From Myxococcales bacterium (GTDB lineage Bacteria; Myxococcota_A; Polyangia; Polyangiales; Polyangiaceae), in contig CANJCO010000017.1 of NCBI GenBank assembly GCA_947473045.1, positions 1 through 64,000 on the forward strand: a DNA stretch of 64,000 bases. The letters run 5' to 3'. A program made the translations under genes and the position numbers. The notes below the pieces were generated by a model. The model saw only the letters and a list, made by a program, of their open reading frames with translations. It searched no databases and was not told the origin of the DNA. Shown one piece after another: positions 8,701 to 17,137 of the stretch. The stretch's first letter is position 1. Each line of letters starts with the position of its first letter.

Positions 8701-9634
8701 CGAACGACAGCGGTGGAAGCCGAACGTCTGCGACGATGATCGAACGCAGCCGCAGCTCATCGTGGGTGAGACCCGCGCGCAGAACCAATGGGTCGATCGC
8801 GTGCGCTGCAGAGTGCTCCGACACCTCGATTTTTCGGAGTCGATCGGCCACCTCACGACCGTTGAGCGGCCGCATGTCACGATCTTTCGACAACATGTCT
8901 TCGACGAGCGCGTCGAGGTCGGACGCAACCCAGGGCACGAGCTCGCTGACCCTCGGCGCCTCTTCAAGCAGGATCTTCGTGAGCACCGAGAGCATGTCGG
9001 GGCCGGCGAACGGCACCGCGCCCGTCAGGCAACGAAACAGCACGCAGCCCAGAGAAAATACGTCCGCGCGCGAATCGACCTCCGAGGCGCAGCGCGCCTG
9101 CTCGGGGGCCATGTAAGACGGCGTTCCCATCGCCCTGTGGGCCTGCGTCTGTTCGCTCGCGCGCAGCCGCACGAGGCCAAAGTCGATGAGCACGGGGTTT
9201 CGAATCTCGCCGCCGCTCAGCACGATGTTGCTCGGCTTGACGTCGCGATGCACGACGCCGTGCTCGTGGGCGTGGCCGAGCGCCTCGGCGATACCCATCA
9301 CCAGCTCGACCGACTCCGCGTGAGAGAGCGGCTGCCGCACGATGCGATCGGCCAGCGTCTCTCCGTCGACCCACGCCATCGCCACAAAGGGACGTCCGTC
9401 GTCTCCCAGCCCGTGCGCCACGTATCGGACAACGCCCGGGTCGATGAGCTCGGCCAGCACCTCGCCTTCCTTGGTCAGACGGAGCGCGGCGTTGTCGGTG
9501 TCGCCCAGCAGCACCTTGAGCGCGACGGTCTCGCCGGTCTGCCGGTCGAGCGCGCGGTAGACGGCGCCCATGCCGCCCTTCGCCGCGAGCTCAAGGAGCT
9601 CGAAGCGGCCCGCGACGACAGGATTGCCGCTCAT
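5726..9634 (-). CDS. Ser/Thr protein kinase fused to a degenerate cyclase-like domain, AAA-type ATPase and TPR region
   Basis: A 1,302-residue multidomain protein. Residues 10-270 are a complete Hanks-type kinase: glycine loop AKGGMGAVY, K40, HRD 129-131, DFG 151-153, APE 176-178. Residues ~295-455 follow the outline of a class III nucleotidyl cyclase (IIVADV, then ADGSLVVAL, ALVTGSGVFA) but lack recognisable metal-binding Asp residues. A STAND/AAA-type NTPase follows, with Walker A APAGLGKS (K505) and Walker B VLVVIEDLQW. The C-terminal ~500 residues are helical repeats of TPR type. This layout is common in myxobacterial kinases and in AfsR/MalT-like regulators. It is soluble, with no membrane segment seen. 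The signal and targets are unknown. It is divergent from the dehydrogenase gene. Confidence 0.88.
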   Translation of the reverse strand: MSGNPVVAGRFELLELAAKGGMGAVYRALDRQTGETVALKVLLGDTDNAALRLTKEGEVLAELIDPGVVRYVAHGLGDDGRPFVAMAWVDGETLADRIVRQPLSHAESVELVMGIAEALGHAHEHGVVHRDVKPSNIVLSGGEIRNPVLIDFGLVRLRASEQTQAHRAMGTPSYMAPEQARCASEVDSRADVFSLGCVLFRCLTGAVPFAGPDMLSVLTKILLEEAPRVSELVPWVASDLDALVEDMLSKDRDMRPLNGREVADRLRKIEVSEHSAAHAIDPLVLRAGLTHDELRLRSIIVADVRLPPLSFEGVVSALAQAQLERVRRQVEPFDARADLLADGSLVVALANRGGAAELSMRAASCALGLRAVLSGAAIALVTGSGVFAHDGSASDGEGGDVFSRAAAMLRDVSQDPRHASASYVAIDEVTACLVEARFEVVRTGPLTLLRAQRSGEDASRTVLGKATRFFGRDLELSTLGGLVDAAFDESRAQVALVTAPAGLGKSRLGSEVLAAVRARRPTAKILLARGDPMSVGSPFGLLAQMVKRAARLRDGETLEARSASLKSRIGESITDTKTARIAAFLGEIVGAPTAAANVSVELRAARANPVTMGDQIRRAFEDFLEAELAEHPVLVVIEDLQWGDLPTVNALDAALRNLAERPLAVLAFARPEVFELFPNLWAQRSVERVSLAPLPKKVAERIAWSLLGDGAPPDRVASLVSRAAGNAFFLEEMIRASATSPTLAFPDTVVAMVQARLEALPSELRRTLRAASVFGQTLWVDGVGVLLGLPDPADVLPAISELVALELLTPSYDARFVGHEQLTFSSALTREAAYASLTDQDRALGHGLAADWLLEHGETDARVLAEHLERGGAMAEAIAWWARAAEDALAGADFDAVIDRGRRGVACGARGEELAHLHVLMIESWAAKGKYHAVRESALLGLQHAQRGSDSWIALASQAVVASVHVDDLPSAVAWIDDVCDAFHDRKDASAALAVVILRTASSLMRGAARDQAWRLRDLVEPLVHKHAAHAPTLRGYAAFVDGIFQIHDRSDFGAAAESFSQAIAAFEQSGDLREIVRERVNLGYALTRLGDGSAAGVLRGAYEEAQRMGLVHYAAGAAQNLALALARAGDFDGARAFISLSIATSEGLGVRLMTLWSQLYAAEIARLAGDWAGAEELARAVRPELAAHASAYVYASATLSHALREQGRVGEALDVATDAIGVLEAAAIVEEGEEQARLAFAQVLMDLGDVGAAHAAIRKAREVVLSRASLIGDGRWRRSYLEQNAENAAIVALARQWLSDA

Positions 9635-9725
9635 CGCCCCAGTATCAGCGCGACTGCGGCCCCGCGTCCAGTCGCGCCTCAGGGCCTTTCACGCGCGGCG
9701 CGCCGATCGCCTATACTCGCGCGCC

Positions 9726-10799
9726 ATGTCCAAGCACACCATCGCGGTTCTTCCCGGCGACGGCATCGGCCCCGAGGTCATCGCCCAGGCTACGCGGCTG
9801 CTCGACCTGCTGCGCGAAAAGCGGGGTCTTCCGCTCGATCTGTGGCATCTCGACCTCGGAGCCGATCGCTACCTCAAGGACGGTACGACCTACCCAAAGG
9901 AGATCGCCGACCGGGTCAAAGGAGAAGCGAGCGCGGTGCTCCTCGGCGCGCTGGGAGATCCCCGCGTGCCCGGCCTCGAGCATGCCCGCGACATCCTGTT
10001 CGGCATGCGCTTCGGTCTCGACCTCTACGCGAACGTAAGGCCCGTCAAGGCGCTCGCAGACCGGCTCGTTCCCCTGAAGGGTCGAGGCCGCAGCGACGTC
10101 GACTTCGTGGTGTTCCGCGAGAACACCGAGGGCATTTATGTGGGCATGGGAGGTCAGTTCAAGCGCGGCACCCCCGACGAAGTGGCCATCAGCGAAGACC
10201 TCAACACCCGCAAAGGCGTCGAGCGCCTGATCCGCGCCGGGTTCGAGTACGCCAGGGCCCACGGCAAAAAGACTGTGCACATGGCCGACAAATCGAACGC
10301 CATGCGCCACGCCCACGAGCTGTGGTACCGCGCCTTTTTCGAGGTCGCGGCGGAGTATCCCGGGATCACGCCGAAGCACGTCTACGTCGACGCGCTTTGC
10401 CTCTACCTCGTCCAGGATCCCTCACCCTTCGAAGTAGTTGTAACCTGCAACCTTTTCGGGGACATCATCACCGACCTCGGCGCAGCGCTTCAGGGAGGGC
10501 TCGGCATGGCCGGCAGCGCCAACCTGCACGCCAGTGACCGATCGCGCGTCGCGTTGTTCGAGCCGGTGCACGGCTCAGCCCCGCCGCTCGCCGGAAAAGA
10601 CCTCGCAAACCCCATCGCGAGTTTTCTCACCGTTGGGATGATGCTCTCGCACCTGGGATGGCCCGAGGAGGAGCAGCGCATCGAAGCCGTATGCGCCCGC
10701 GCCATCGAGGAGAAGCAGTGCACTCGCGATGTGGGAGGCGAGCTGGGAACGCGCGCCTCGGCCGAGTGGATGCTGGCCGAGATCGCGCGCTCTTTGTGA
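9726..10799 (+). CDS. Isocitrate/isopropylmalate dehydrogenase family enzyme (probably 3-isopropylmalate dehydrogenase)
   Basis: NAD(P)-dependent beta-decarboxylating dehydrogenase of 357 residues. It begins with the family start IAVLPGDGIGPEVI and contains RENTEGIYVGMGG, a DKSNAMRHAHELW segment with the metal/substrate residues, CNLFGDIITDLGA and FEPVHGSAPPLAGKDLANP. These fit LeuB (leucine synthesis) best, but homoisocitrate, tartrate and NAD-isocitrate dehydrogenases share them, so specificity is not fixed. The reading frame extends 52 codons upstream with no conserved sequence; the ATG at 9726 sits directly before the conserved core. No other leu gene is in the window. Confidence 0.82.
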   Translation: MSKHTIAVLPGDGIGPEVIAQATRLLDLLREKRGLPLDLWHLDLGADRYLKDGTTYPKEIADRVKGEASAVLLGALGDPRVPGLEHARDILFGMRFGLDLYANVRPVKALADRLVPLKGRGRSDVDFVVFRENTEGIYVGMGGQFKRGTPDEVAISEDLNTRKGVERLIRAGFEYARAHGKKTVHMADKSNAMRHAHELWYRAFFEVAAEYPGITPKHVYVDALCLYLVQDPSPFEVVVTCNLFGDIITDLGAALQGGLGMAGSANLHASDRSRVALFEPVHGSAPPLAGKDLANPIASFLTVGMMLSHLGWPEEEQRIEAVCARAIEEKQCTRDVGGELGTRASAEWMLAEIARSL

Positions 10800-10803
10800 G
10801 GCC

Positions 10804-12270
10804 TCAGGGAATGTAGATCACGACGCGGCCCGGGCCGCCCGCGCCGCCCGTGCCGCCGCCGCCGACGCCGCCGGCCGAGATCCCGTTCGCGAAATACTTG
10901 CTCACGTTGTTCGGGGGGGTCACTCCGGAGCCGGCGAGGGTGAGCACCTTGGTCGCGACAGCCGCGAGGTGACCCGAACCGCCGCCGCCGCCGCCGCCGC
11001 CCGCGACGGAGCAGAACGGGAAGCCCGCGGCCCTGGCGCCGCCGCCGCCACCGAAAAAGCCGCCACCACCGCCGCCGCCGCCCGTGCTGCCGCCGCGACC
11101 GCCGCCGGGCGTTCCCGCCAGCGATACCGGGGAATCAGCCGACGCGCCCAGCAGCGACGAGCCCGCTACGCCGTTCGCGCCGATCAAGCAACTCGTTCCG
11201 CCCGCGCCCGCAGCGACGCCGCTGCCGCCCTTGCCGCTGAAGTTCGTCACGCCGTCGGTACCGTTGCCGCCCGAGCCGTTGCCACCGGCCCGGCCCTGAC
11301 TCGCATACGACAGCGTCGGGTAGTAATATCCTCCGGAGCCGCCCGCGCCGCCCCCAACGACGAGAAGGTACGGATCGGCGCTCCCGCCGTCGCCTGCGTC
11401 GAGTCCGGCGTCGCTCGGCTGCGAGGCATCGGCGGCGTCCACGCCCGCGTCCACGCTTGCGTCTACGCTCGCGTCCGCGCCGGCGTCGCCAGCCTGCGCC
11501 TGCCCGATGGACACGACGGAATAGCCGCCTCCGGCGCCGCCGCCGCCAAGATTCGCGTTCGCCTGCGTGCCGCCTCCGCCGCCGGTCGCGACCTTGATCG
11601 CCAGCGTCTGGTTCGGGGTGAGCACGAACGTGCCTTCGCCGTAGCCGCCCGCGCCACCCGCGCCGCCAAGAAAGCCGCCTGCGGCAGTCGCCCCGCCACC
11701 GCCCCCGCCGCCCCACGCGAGGATGGTCGCGACGGTGACATCGGCAGGAACGACAAACGTGGTCGAGACGTCGGCAAGCAGCAGCAGGTGACCCACGCGC
11801 ACGTTGATGGTCTTGGTGACCGAGACGCCCGAAGGAGTCGCGACCGCGAGCACGTCAACCGGAGTCACCTTGCCCGTAACGGCGCTCGGGCCGGCGTAAA
11901 CATTGATGATAGCGGTCGACGCGTTGGCGGTAATGACGCCCGATCCGGTCACGCCCGCAGGCGGATTGCCGAGGAGCACTGCGACCGCGTCGGTAAATCC
12001 GTTTTGGCGGGCGATGGTGACCTCGAGCTGAGCCGGGGCGCCGTTGGGCTCGAGCACGACGCTCTCCTGCTTCACCGAAAGCGTGAAGCCAGGCTTGGCG
12101 GGCAGCGAGTCCGGACGCGCGTCGGCGGGGGCGTCCGCCACGCTCGCGTCGACGAGGGCGGCGTCTGCTTCTGCCGCAAGTTCACGGTCTTCGAGGCCGG
12201 CCATGACCTCGCACCCCGTCGCCGAGAGCAACGGAAGCCCGACAACGATGAGCCATCGACGGGCGCGCAT
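10804..12270 (-). CDS. Glycine-rich surface lipoprotein
   Basis: A signal peptide with Cys20 (SATGCEV) suggests a lipoprotein. An Ala/Asp-rich linker (~25-60) is followed by an Ig-like or cadherin-like beta region (~60-165) and then by ~300 residues of glycine-rich sequence with runs of up to eight Gly (WGGGGGGGA, AGGAGGYGEG) that includes conserved beta segments. Glycine-rich domains of this type occur in exported myxobacterial and fungal surface proteins of unknown function. The poly-Gly tracts come from GCC/GGC trinucleotide runs. The start overlaps the upstream gene's stop (TGATG), so translation is coupled to the TPR/membrane protein. Confidence 0.7.
   Translation of the reverse strand: MRARRWLIVVGLPLLSATGCEVMAGLEDRELAAEADAALVDASVADAPADARPDSLPAKPGFTLSVKQESVVLEPNGAPAQLEVTIARQNGFTDAVAVLLGNPPAGVTGSGVITANASTAIINVYAGPSAVTGKVTPVDVLAVATPSGVSVTKTINVRVGHLLLLADVSTTFVVPADVTVATILAWGGGGGGGATAAGGFLGGAGGAGGYGEGTFVLTPNQTLAIKVATGGGGGTQANANLGGGGAGGGYSVVSIGQAQAGDAGADASVDASVDAGVDAADASQPSDAGLDAGDGGSADPYLLVVGGGAGGSGGYYYPTLSYASQGRAGGNGSGGNGTDGVTNFSGKGGSGVAAGAGGTSCLIGANGVAGSSLLGASADSPVSLAGTPGGGRGGSTGGGGGGGGFFGGGGGARAAGFPFCSVAGGGGGGGGSGHLAAVATKVLTLAGSGVTPPNNVSKYFANGISAGGVGGGGTGGAGGPGRVVIYIP
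10981..11001. repeat. GCC trinucleotide run encoding poly-glycine
   Basis: Seven consecutive GCC units (GGC on the coding strand) within the glycine-rich lipoprotein; shorter GCC/ACC runs lie at about 11041-11105. Length changes would stay in frame and only alter the glycine tract. Confidence 0.9.
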
Positions 12271-13298
12271 CAGAAAGCCCCCATCACGGCGAGGCCGCCG
12301 CTGCTGCTGCCCACACTCGGAAGGACGCGAAGGTGCGCGGCCGTTGGCGCGGGCGTCGACGAGGACGTCGCCACGAGGATGGCGCCGAGGCCGATGAGCG
12401 CAACGCCGGCGGGCACCAGGATGTCGGCCATCAGCGCGCTGGTGTGAGCCGCGTCATTTTTGTCGATCGCCTGCTGCGTCGAGCACGGACCTGTCGGGCA
12501 CTGCGACTTCACGTCGCTAGCCGAGGCCAGCGTGAGCACGCCGAACGTCGCGCCAACATTGAGCGCAACAACACCGAGGCCGATCGTCACCCAGCCACCC
12601 ACACGTTTGCCGGAGCCGCTGTCTTCCTTGGGTGGCGGAGCCGCCAGCGCATGCGCGGACGGAGGCGCCTCGACGGGCGTGACCTGCACCGGGCGCGGCG
12701 GCGGGGGCGGAGTTTTGTGCGCATCGACGGCGTTCTCGTCGTCCTCGAGGGTGGGCAGGCCAAGGCTTGCCGGCAGCCCTGAGTCGATCTCGACGTCGAG
12801 GGTGCGCGACTTCTTTCCGGGCGCGGAGAAGACGAGCGAATGATGCCCCGGATCGACCGGAAATTCTTTGTTCGGCGCGAAGCCTTCGACGACCTTGCCA
12901 TCGAGGGAGACGACCCCGTCGTCGTCGAGCTCGCCCATGAGCGTGAGCATCGACAGCGCGGGCTCGAGCGCTGCGATGTGCTGCTTGGCCGCGGCGACGC
13001 GCTTGTCGGCGCCGCCGGTGCGAACCGCTTCCGTGTATTGTGCAAAAGCCGACGCCGACTTGCCGGCCTTCTCGTAGCAGCTCGCCAGATACAGGCGCGT
13101 ACCGAGGCCGGGGTCCAGCTGCAGGCTCTCGGCGAGCTTCGGACACGCAGCGTCGAACTGCTTTTTGTCCATCAGGCGCTTGGCGTCGTCGAACAGCGTC
13201 TGCGCCCGCGCGGCGTCATCGGCGAAGGCCGCGACCGACGAACAAAGACAAGCCCCTACGATCGCACCACCCAGCAGCAACTGTCTCGCCTTGCTCAA
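12270..13298 (-). CDS. Exported TPR-like protein with two C-terminal membrane segments
   Basis: An N-terminal signal peptide ends near SSVAAFADD. Residues ~27-120 contain two TPR-like helical pairs (ARAQTLFDDAKRLM; LGTRLYLASCYEKAGK). A beta-rich PEGA-like section follows (VSLDGKVVEG, VDPGHHSLVFSAPG), then a Pro-rich linker and two hydrophobic segments (WVTIGLGVVALNVGATFGV; ILVPAGVALIGLGAILVA). This architecture is widespread in Myxococcota and uncharacterised. The start codon is TTG, chosen because a perfect AGGAGG lies eight bases upstream and the signal peptide begins there. The following lipoprotein overlaps its stop. Confidence 0.75.
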   Translation of the reverse strand: MSKARQLLLGGAIVGACLCSSVAAFADDAARAQTLFDDAKRLMDKKQFDAACPKLAESLQLDPGLGTRLYLASCYEKAGKSASAFAQYTEAVRTGGADKRVAAAKQHIAALEPALSMLTLMGELDDDGVVSLDGKVVEGFAPNKEFPVDPGHHSLVFSAPGKKSRTLDVEIDSGLPASLGLPTLEDDENAVDAHKTPPPPPRPVQVTPVEAPPSAHALAAPPPKEDSGSGKRVGGWVTIGLGVVALNVGATFGVLTLASASDVKSQCPTGPCSTQQAIDKNDAAHTSALMADILVPAGVALIGLGAILVATSSSTPAPTAAHLRVLPSVGSSSGGLAVMGAF

Positions 13299-13306
13299 GA
13301 TATCCG

Positions 13307-13312
13307 CCTCCT
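13307..13312 (-). promoter_or_regulatory. Shine-Dalgarno AGGAGG fixing a TTG start
   Basis: On the minus strand this reads AGGAGG, with an 8-base gap to the TTG at 13298. It is the main reason for accepting a TTG start for the TPR/membrane protein. Confidence 0.75.
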
Positions 13313-13879
13313 GCTCGCTCGCGGCGACGCGTCATCCCGCACTGGCGATGCCCGCGCGAGACGAAGTGGCCCAAGTCAGTGAGCAAACTATCACGAGGCT
13401 CACCGGTATGGGTACCCCCGCGGAAGACGCGCGGCGGCGCGCTGCGGCTCGATCGCAGCGACGCATGGAGCCCGCTTCGCGCCCAACCTCGCAGGCACAG
13501 GGCGATCGCGCGCATGGCCAGGGCCAGCAGCCACGAGAGCGATCGGGCGCTTGTCGAGCACGCGGGGCACGTGGGGGCATGCACGACGGCGCCCCGGCAC
13601 GACCGGAGCATCCGCAGGCCAGGCCTGCGAGCGCCGTCGGACGCGCGCCCAAGGATCGCGAGCGCCGCGTGTTTCGATCAAGCGCTGGGAACTTTCGCGT
13701 GCCCGGCGCTGTCGAAGCCACATCAGGAGGGTGGCGGTCCGATTTTTTGCTTACATCGACCTACCGCGCGCTCGCCGGCGCGAACCAATCGGTCGTTTAT
13801 TTCGCGCGTGCGGGGAGACTCGCGCGGCGCGCCCCGTACACTCTCAAGCGAGCCGCATGACGGCGTCGCAGAGGGCACC
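13313..13879. other. Region without a convincing gene
   Basis: About 570 bp between a minus-strand and a plus-strand gene. Open frames exist on both strands, but their products are Arg/Ala/Ser-rich with no domain, no signal peptide and no good ribosome binding site, as expected for GC-rich non-coding or decayed sequence. A 15-base palindrome lies at 13614-13628 (GCAGGCC-A-GGCCTGC). The last ~130 bases must hold the promoter for the gene at 13880. Confidence 0.5.
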
Positions 13880-14404
13880 ATGCAACTTCACACGCCGAAC
13901 GCTGTTTTGCTCGCCATGCTCGGATGCCTCTTCCTCGCGAGCGGCACGCACCATGAGCGCGCCGTCATTTCAGCGGAGCGCGCCGACGCGGTGCGCGCGC
14001 TCGAGGCTTCGTATTCCGAGCGACACGACGCCTCCGCGCTCCAGCAGCTCGCGCAAGCGTACGTCGACGCCGAGTCGCCCGGCCTCGCCGTGAGCGCGAT
14101 CGGAGGCGCCCCCGTCGCCCTGAGGGCCACGCCCGTCGTGCAGCACACCTACGCGCGCGCCCTGCTCGACTCCGGCAGGGCCCAGGACGCCCTCGTAGCC
14201 GAGCACCGCGCCCTCGACGCGTGCGCATCGGCGGCCGAAACCGGCAGCCCTTGCGAGACGTGGCTTGTCGCCTCCGCGACGAGAAGGGCTGACATTCTAG
14301 CCCAGCTCGCCATTCTCGGGGTGCAGGACGCGCAGGCTCACCCGGAGGCCAGCGCGATCGCCTACCATAACGCCACCCGCGAAGCGCGGTTCGCCGTCCG
14401 ATGA
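13880..14404 (+). CDS. Small exported protein with TPR-like helices
   Basis: A 174-residue product with a hydrophobic N-terminus (VLLAMLGCLFLASG) that looks like a signal peptide, followed by helical segments with TPR-like spacing (ASALQQLAQAYVDAESPGLAVSA then VVQHTYARALLDSGRAQDAL). I do not recognise a named family. The ATG at 13880 was chosen because it begins the signal peptide. The stop overlaps the protease start (ATGA), so the two are co-translated and may act together in the envelope (inference). Confidence 0.65.
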   Translation: MQLHTPNAVLLAMLGCLFLASGTHHERAVISAERADAVRALEASYSERHDASALQQLAQAYVDAESPGLAVSAIGGAPVALRATPVVQHTYARALLDSGRAQDALVAEHRALDACASAAETGSPCETWLVASATRRADILAQLAILGVQDAQAHPEASAIAYHNATREARFAVR

Positions 14405-15231
14405 CCGCGGCGGCAGGCGCGCGTTCCGCCTGCTTTCTCGCGGCGGCCGCCCTGTCCGGCGCGTGCGCGACGACCGCGCAGCGACCCGTTCGTCCGGCGT
14501 CAAGCCGCGCGCAAGAAGTCGCGAAGCTGCGCTTTTTCCCGCCGCCGCTCGCGCTCGCCGAGCCCGAAGACGCGATCGTGCGCATCGTCCTGCCCGGCAC
14601 GACCTGCTCCGGAACGCTCGTGGCCGAAGACCTCGTGCTCACTGCCCACCACTGCGTCGTCAGCCTCTCGGCGGCGGGCACCTACGGCACCGAGATCGTC
14701 GATCCGGCGCGCGTCGTCGTCGAACTCGGCGGCGATTACCTGCCGTGGGGCAACATCGCCGCGAAGGCCATCGTCGCTCCGCCCTGCGGCGAGGCGGGCG
14801 GCACCGGCGACGTCGCGCTCATCGTGCTGCCCCGCAAGCTCGTTGGCATCGCGCCCTTTCCAGTGCGACTCGACGCGGCCCCGCGCATCGGCGAGGTCAT
14901 CGATCCGGCCGGATTTGGCCGCTGCGCCACCAGCGCGTCGGGAATTCACCGCGAGCGCAGGTCCGGGTCGGCGGTCGCAGCGCTCGGTCTGGGAACCATG
15001 ACCCTCTCCGCCTCGATTTGCCCCGGTGACTCGGGGGGCCCGGCGTTCGCCCGCGGTTCGCACGAAGTGGTGGGCGTCGTCAGCATGAGCGCGATGGACG
15101 GCGACGCCTCCACGCAGAGCCCAACCGTCATGGCGAGGGTCGACGTCATGCGCCCGCTGTTCGCCGCCGCGCGCCTCATCGCCGACGGCGCCACAAAGAA
15201 CGAACTTCCGCCGCTGTCGTGCAACCGATAA
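14401..15231 (+). CDS. Trypsin-like serine protease, exported (possible lipoprotein)
   Basis: S1-family protease of 276 residues. The catalytic triad is complete: H84 in LTAHHC, D137 in GTGDVAL and S211 in CPGDSGGP. A short hydrophobic N-terminus ends at LSGAC (Cys22), so it is exported and perhaps lipid-anchored, although the lipobox is not ideal. There is no long propeptide; about 35 residues separate the signal and the protease core. It is translationally coupled to the small TPR-like exported protein. The substrate is unknown. Confidence 0.88.
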   Translation: MTAAAGARSACFLAAAALSGACATTAQRPVRPASSRAQEVAKLRFFPPPLALAEPEDAIVRIVLPGTTCSGTLVAEDLVLTAHHCVVSLSAAGTYGTEIVDPARVVVELGGDYLPWGNIAAKAIVAPPCGEAGGTGDVALIVLPRKLVGIAPFPVRLDAAPRIGEVIDPAGFGRCATSASGIHRERRSGSAVAALGLGTMTLSASICPGDSGGPAFARGSHEVVGVVSMSAMDGDASTQSPTVMARVDVMRPLFAAARLIADGATKNELPPLSCNR

Positions 15232-15232
15232 A

Positions 15233-15249
15233 GACCTGAGGGTCAGGTC
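15233..15249 (+). other. Perfect hairpin between protease gene and glmS
   Basis: GACCTGA and TCAGGTC form a 7-bp perfect stem with a 3-base loop, beginning one base after the protease stop and 44 bases before the glmS start. There is no T-tract, so it may be a weak terminator, an operator palindrome or chance. Confidence 0.4.
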
Positions 15250-15292
15250 GCCCGCGATACCGCGCGCTCCTGCCTTCGTTGAAGAGGTCGTT

Positions 15293-17125
<1,833 letters not shown>

Positions 17126-17137
17126 TCGCCCGCGTCG

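Noticed and set aside
8762-10537. Plus-strand open frame of 591 codons spanning the kinase start and the dehydrogenase
   Set aside because: It crosses two well-supported genes in the wrong frame and shows no family motif.
10729-12447. Plus-strand open frame of 572 codons opposite the glycine-rich lipoprotein
   Set aside because: Ala/Arg-rich shadow of GCC repeats; the minus-strand frame has a signal peptide and lipobox.
13332-13721. Minus-strand open frame of ~130 codons in the gene-poor stretch
   Set aside because: No ribosome binding site, signal or recognisable domain; composition like random GC-rich sequence.
15232-15292. glmS ribozyme upstream of glmS
   Set aside because: The gap is only 61 bases, too short for the ribozyme core; only a small hairpin is present.
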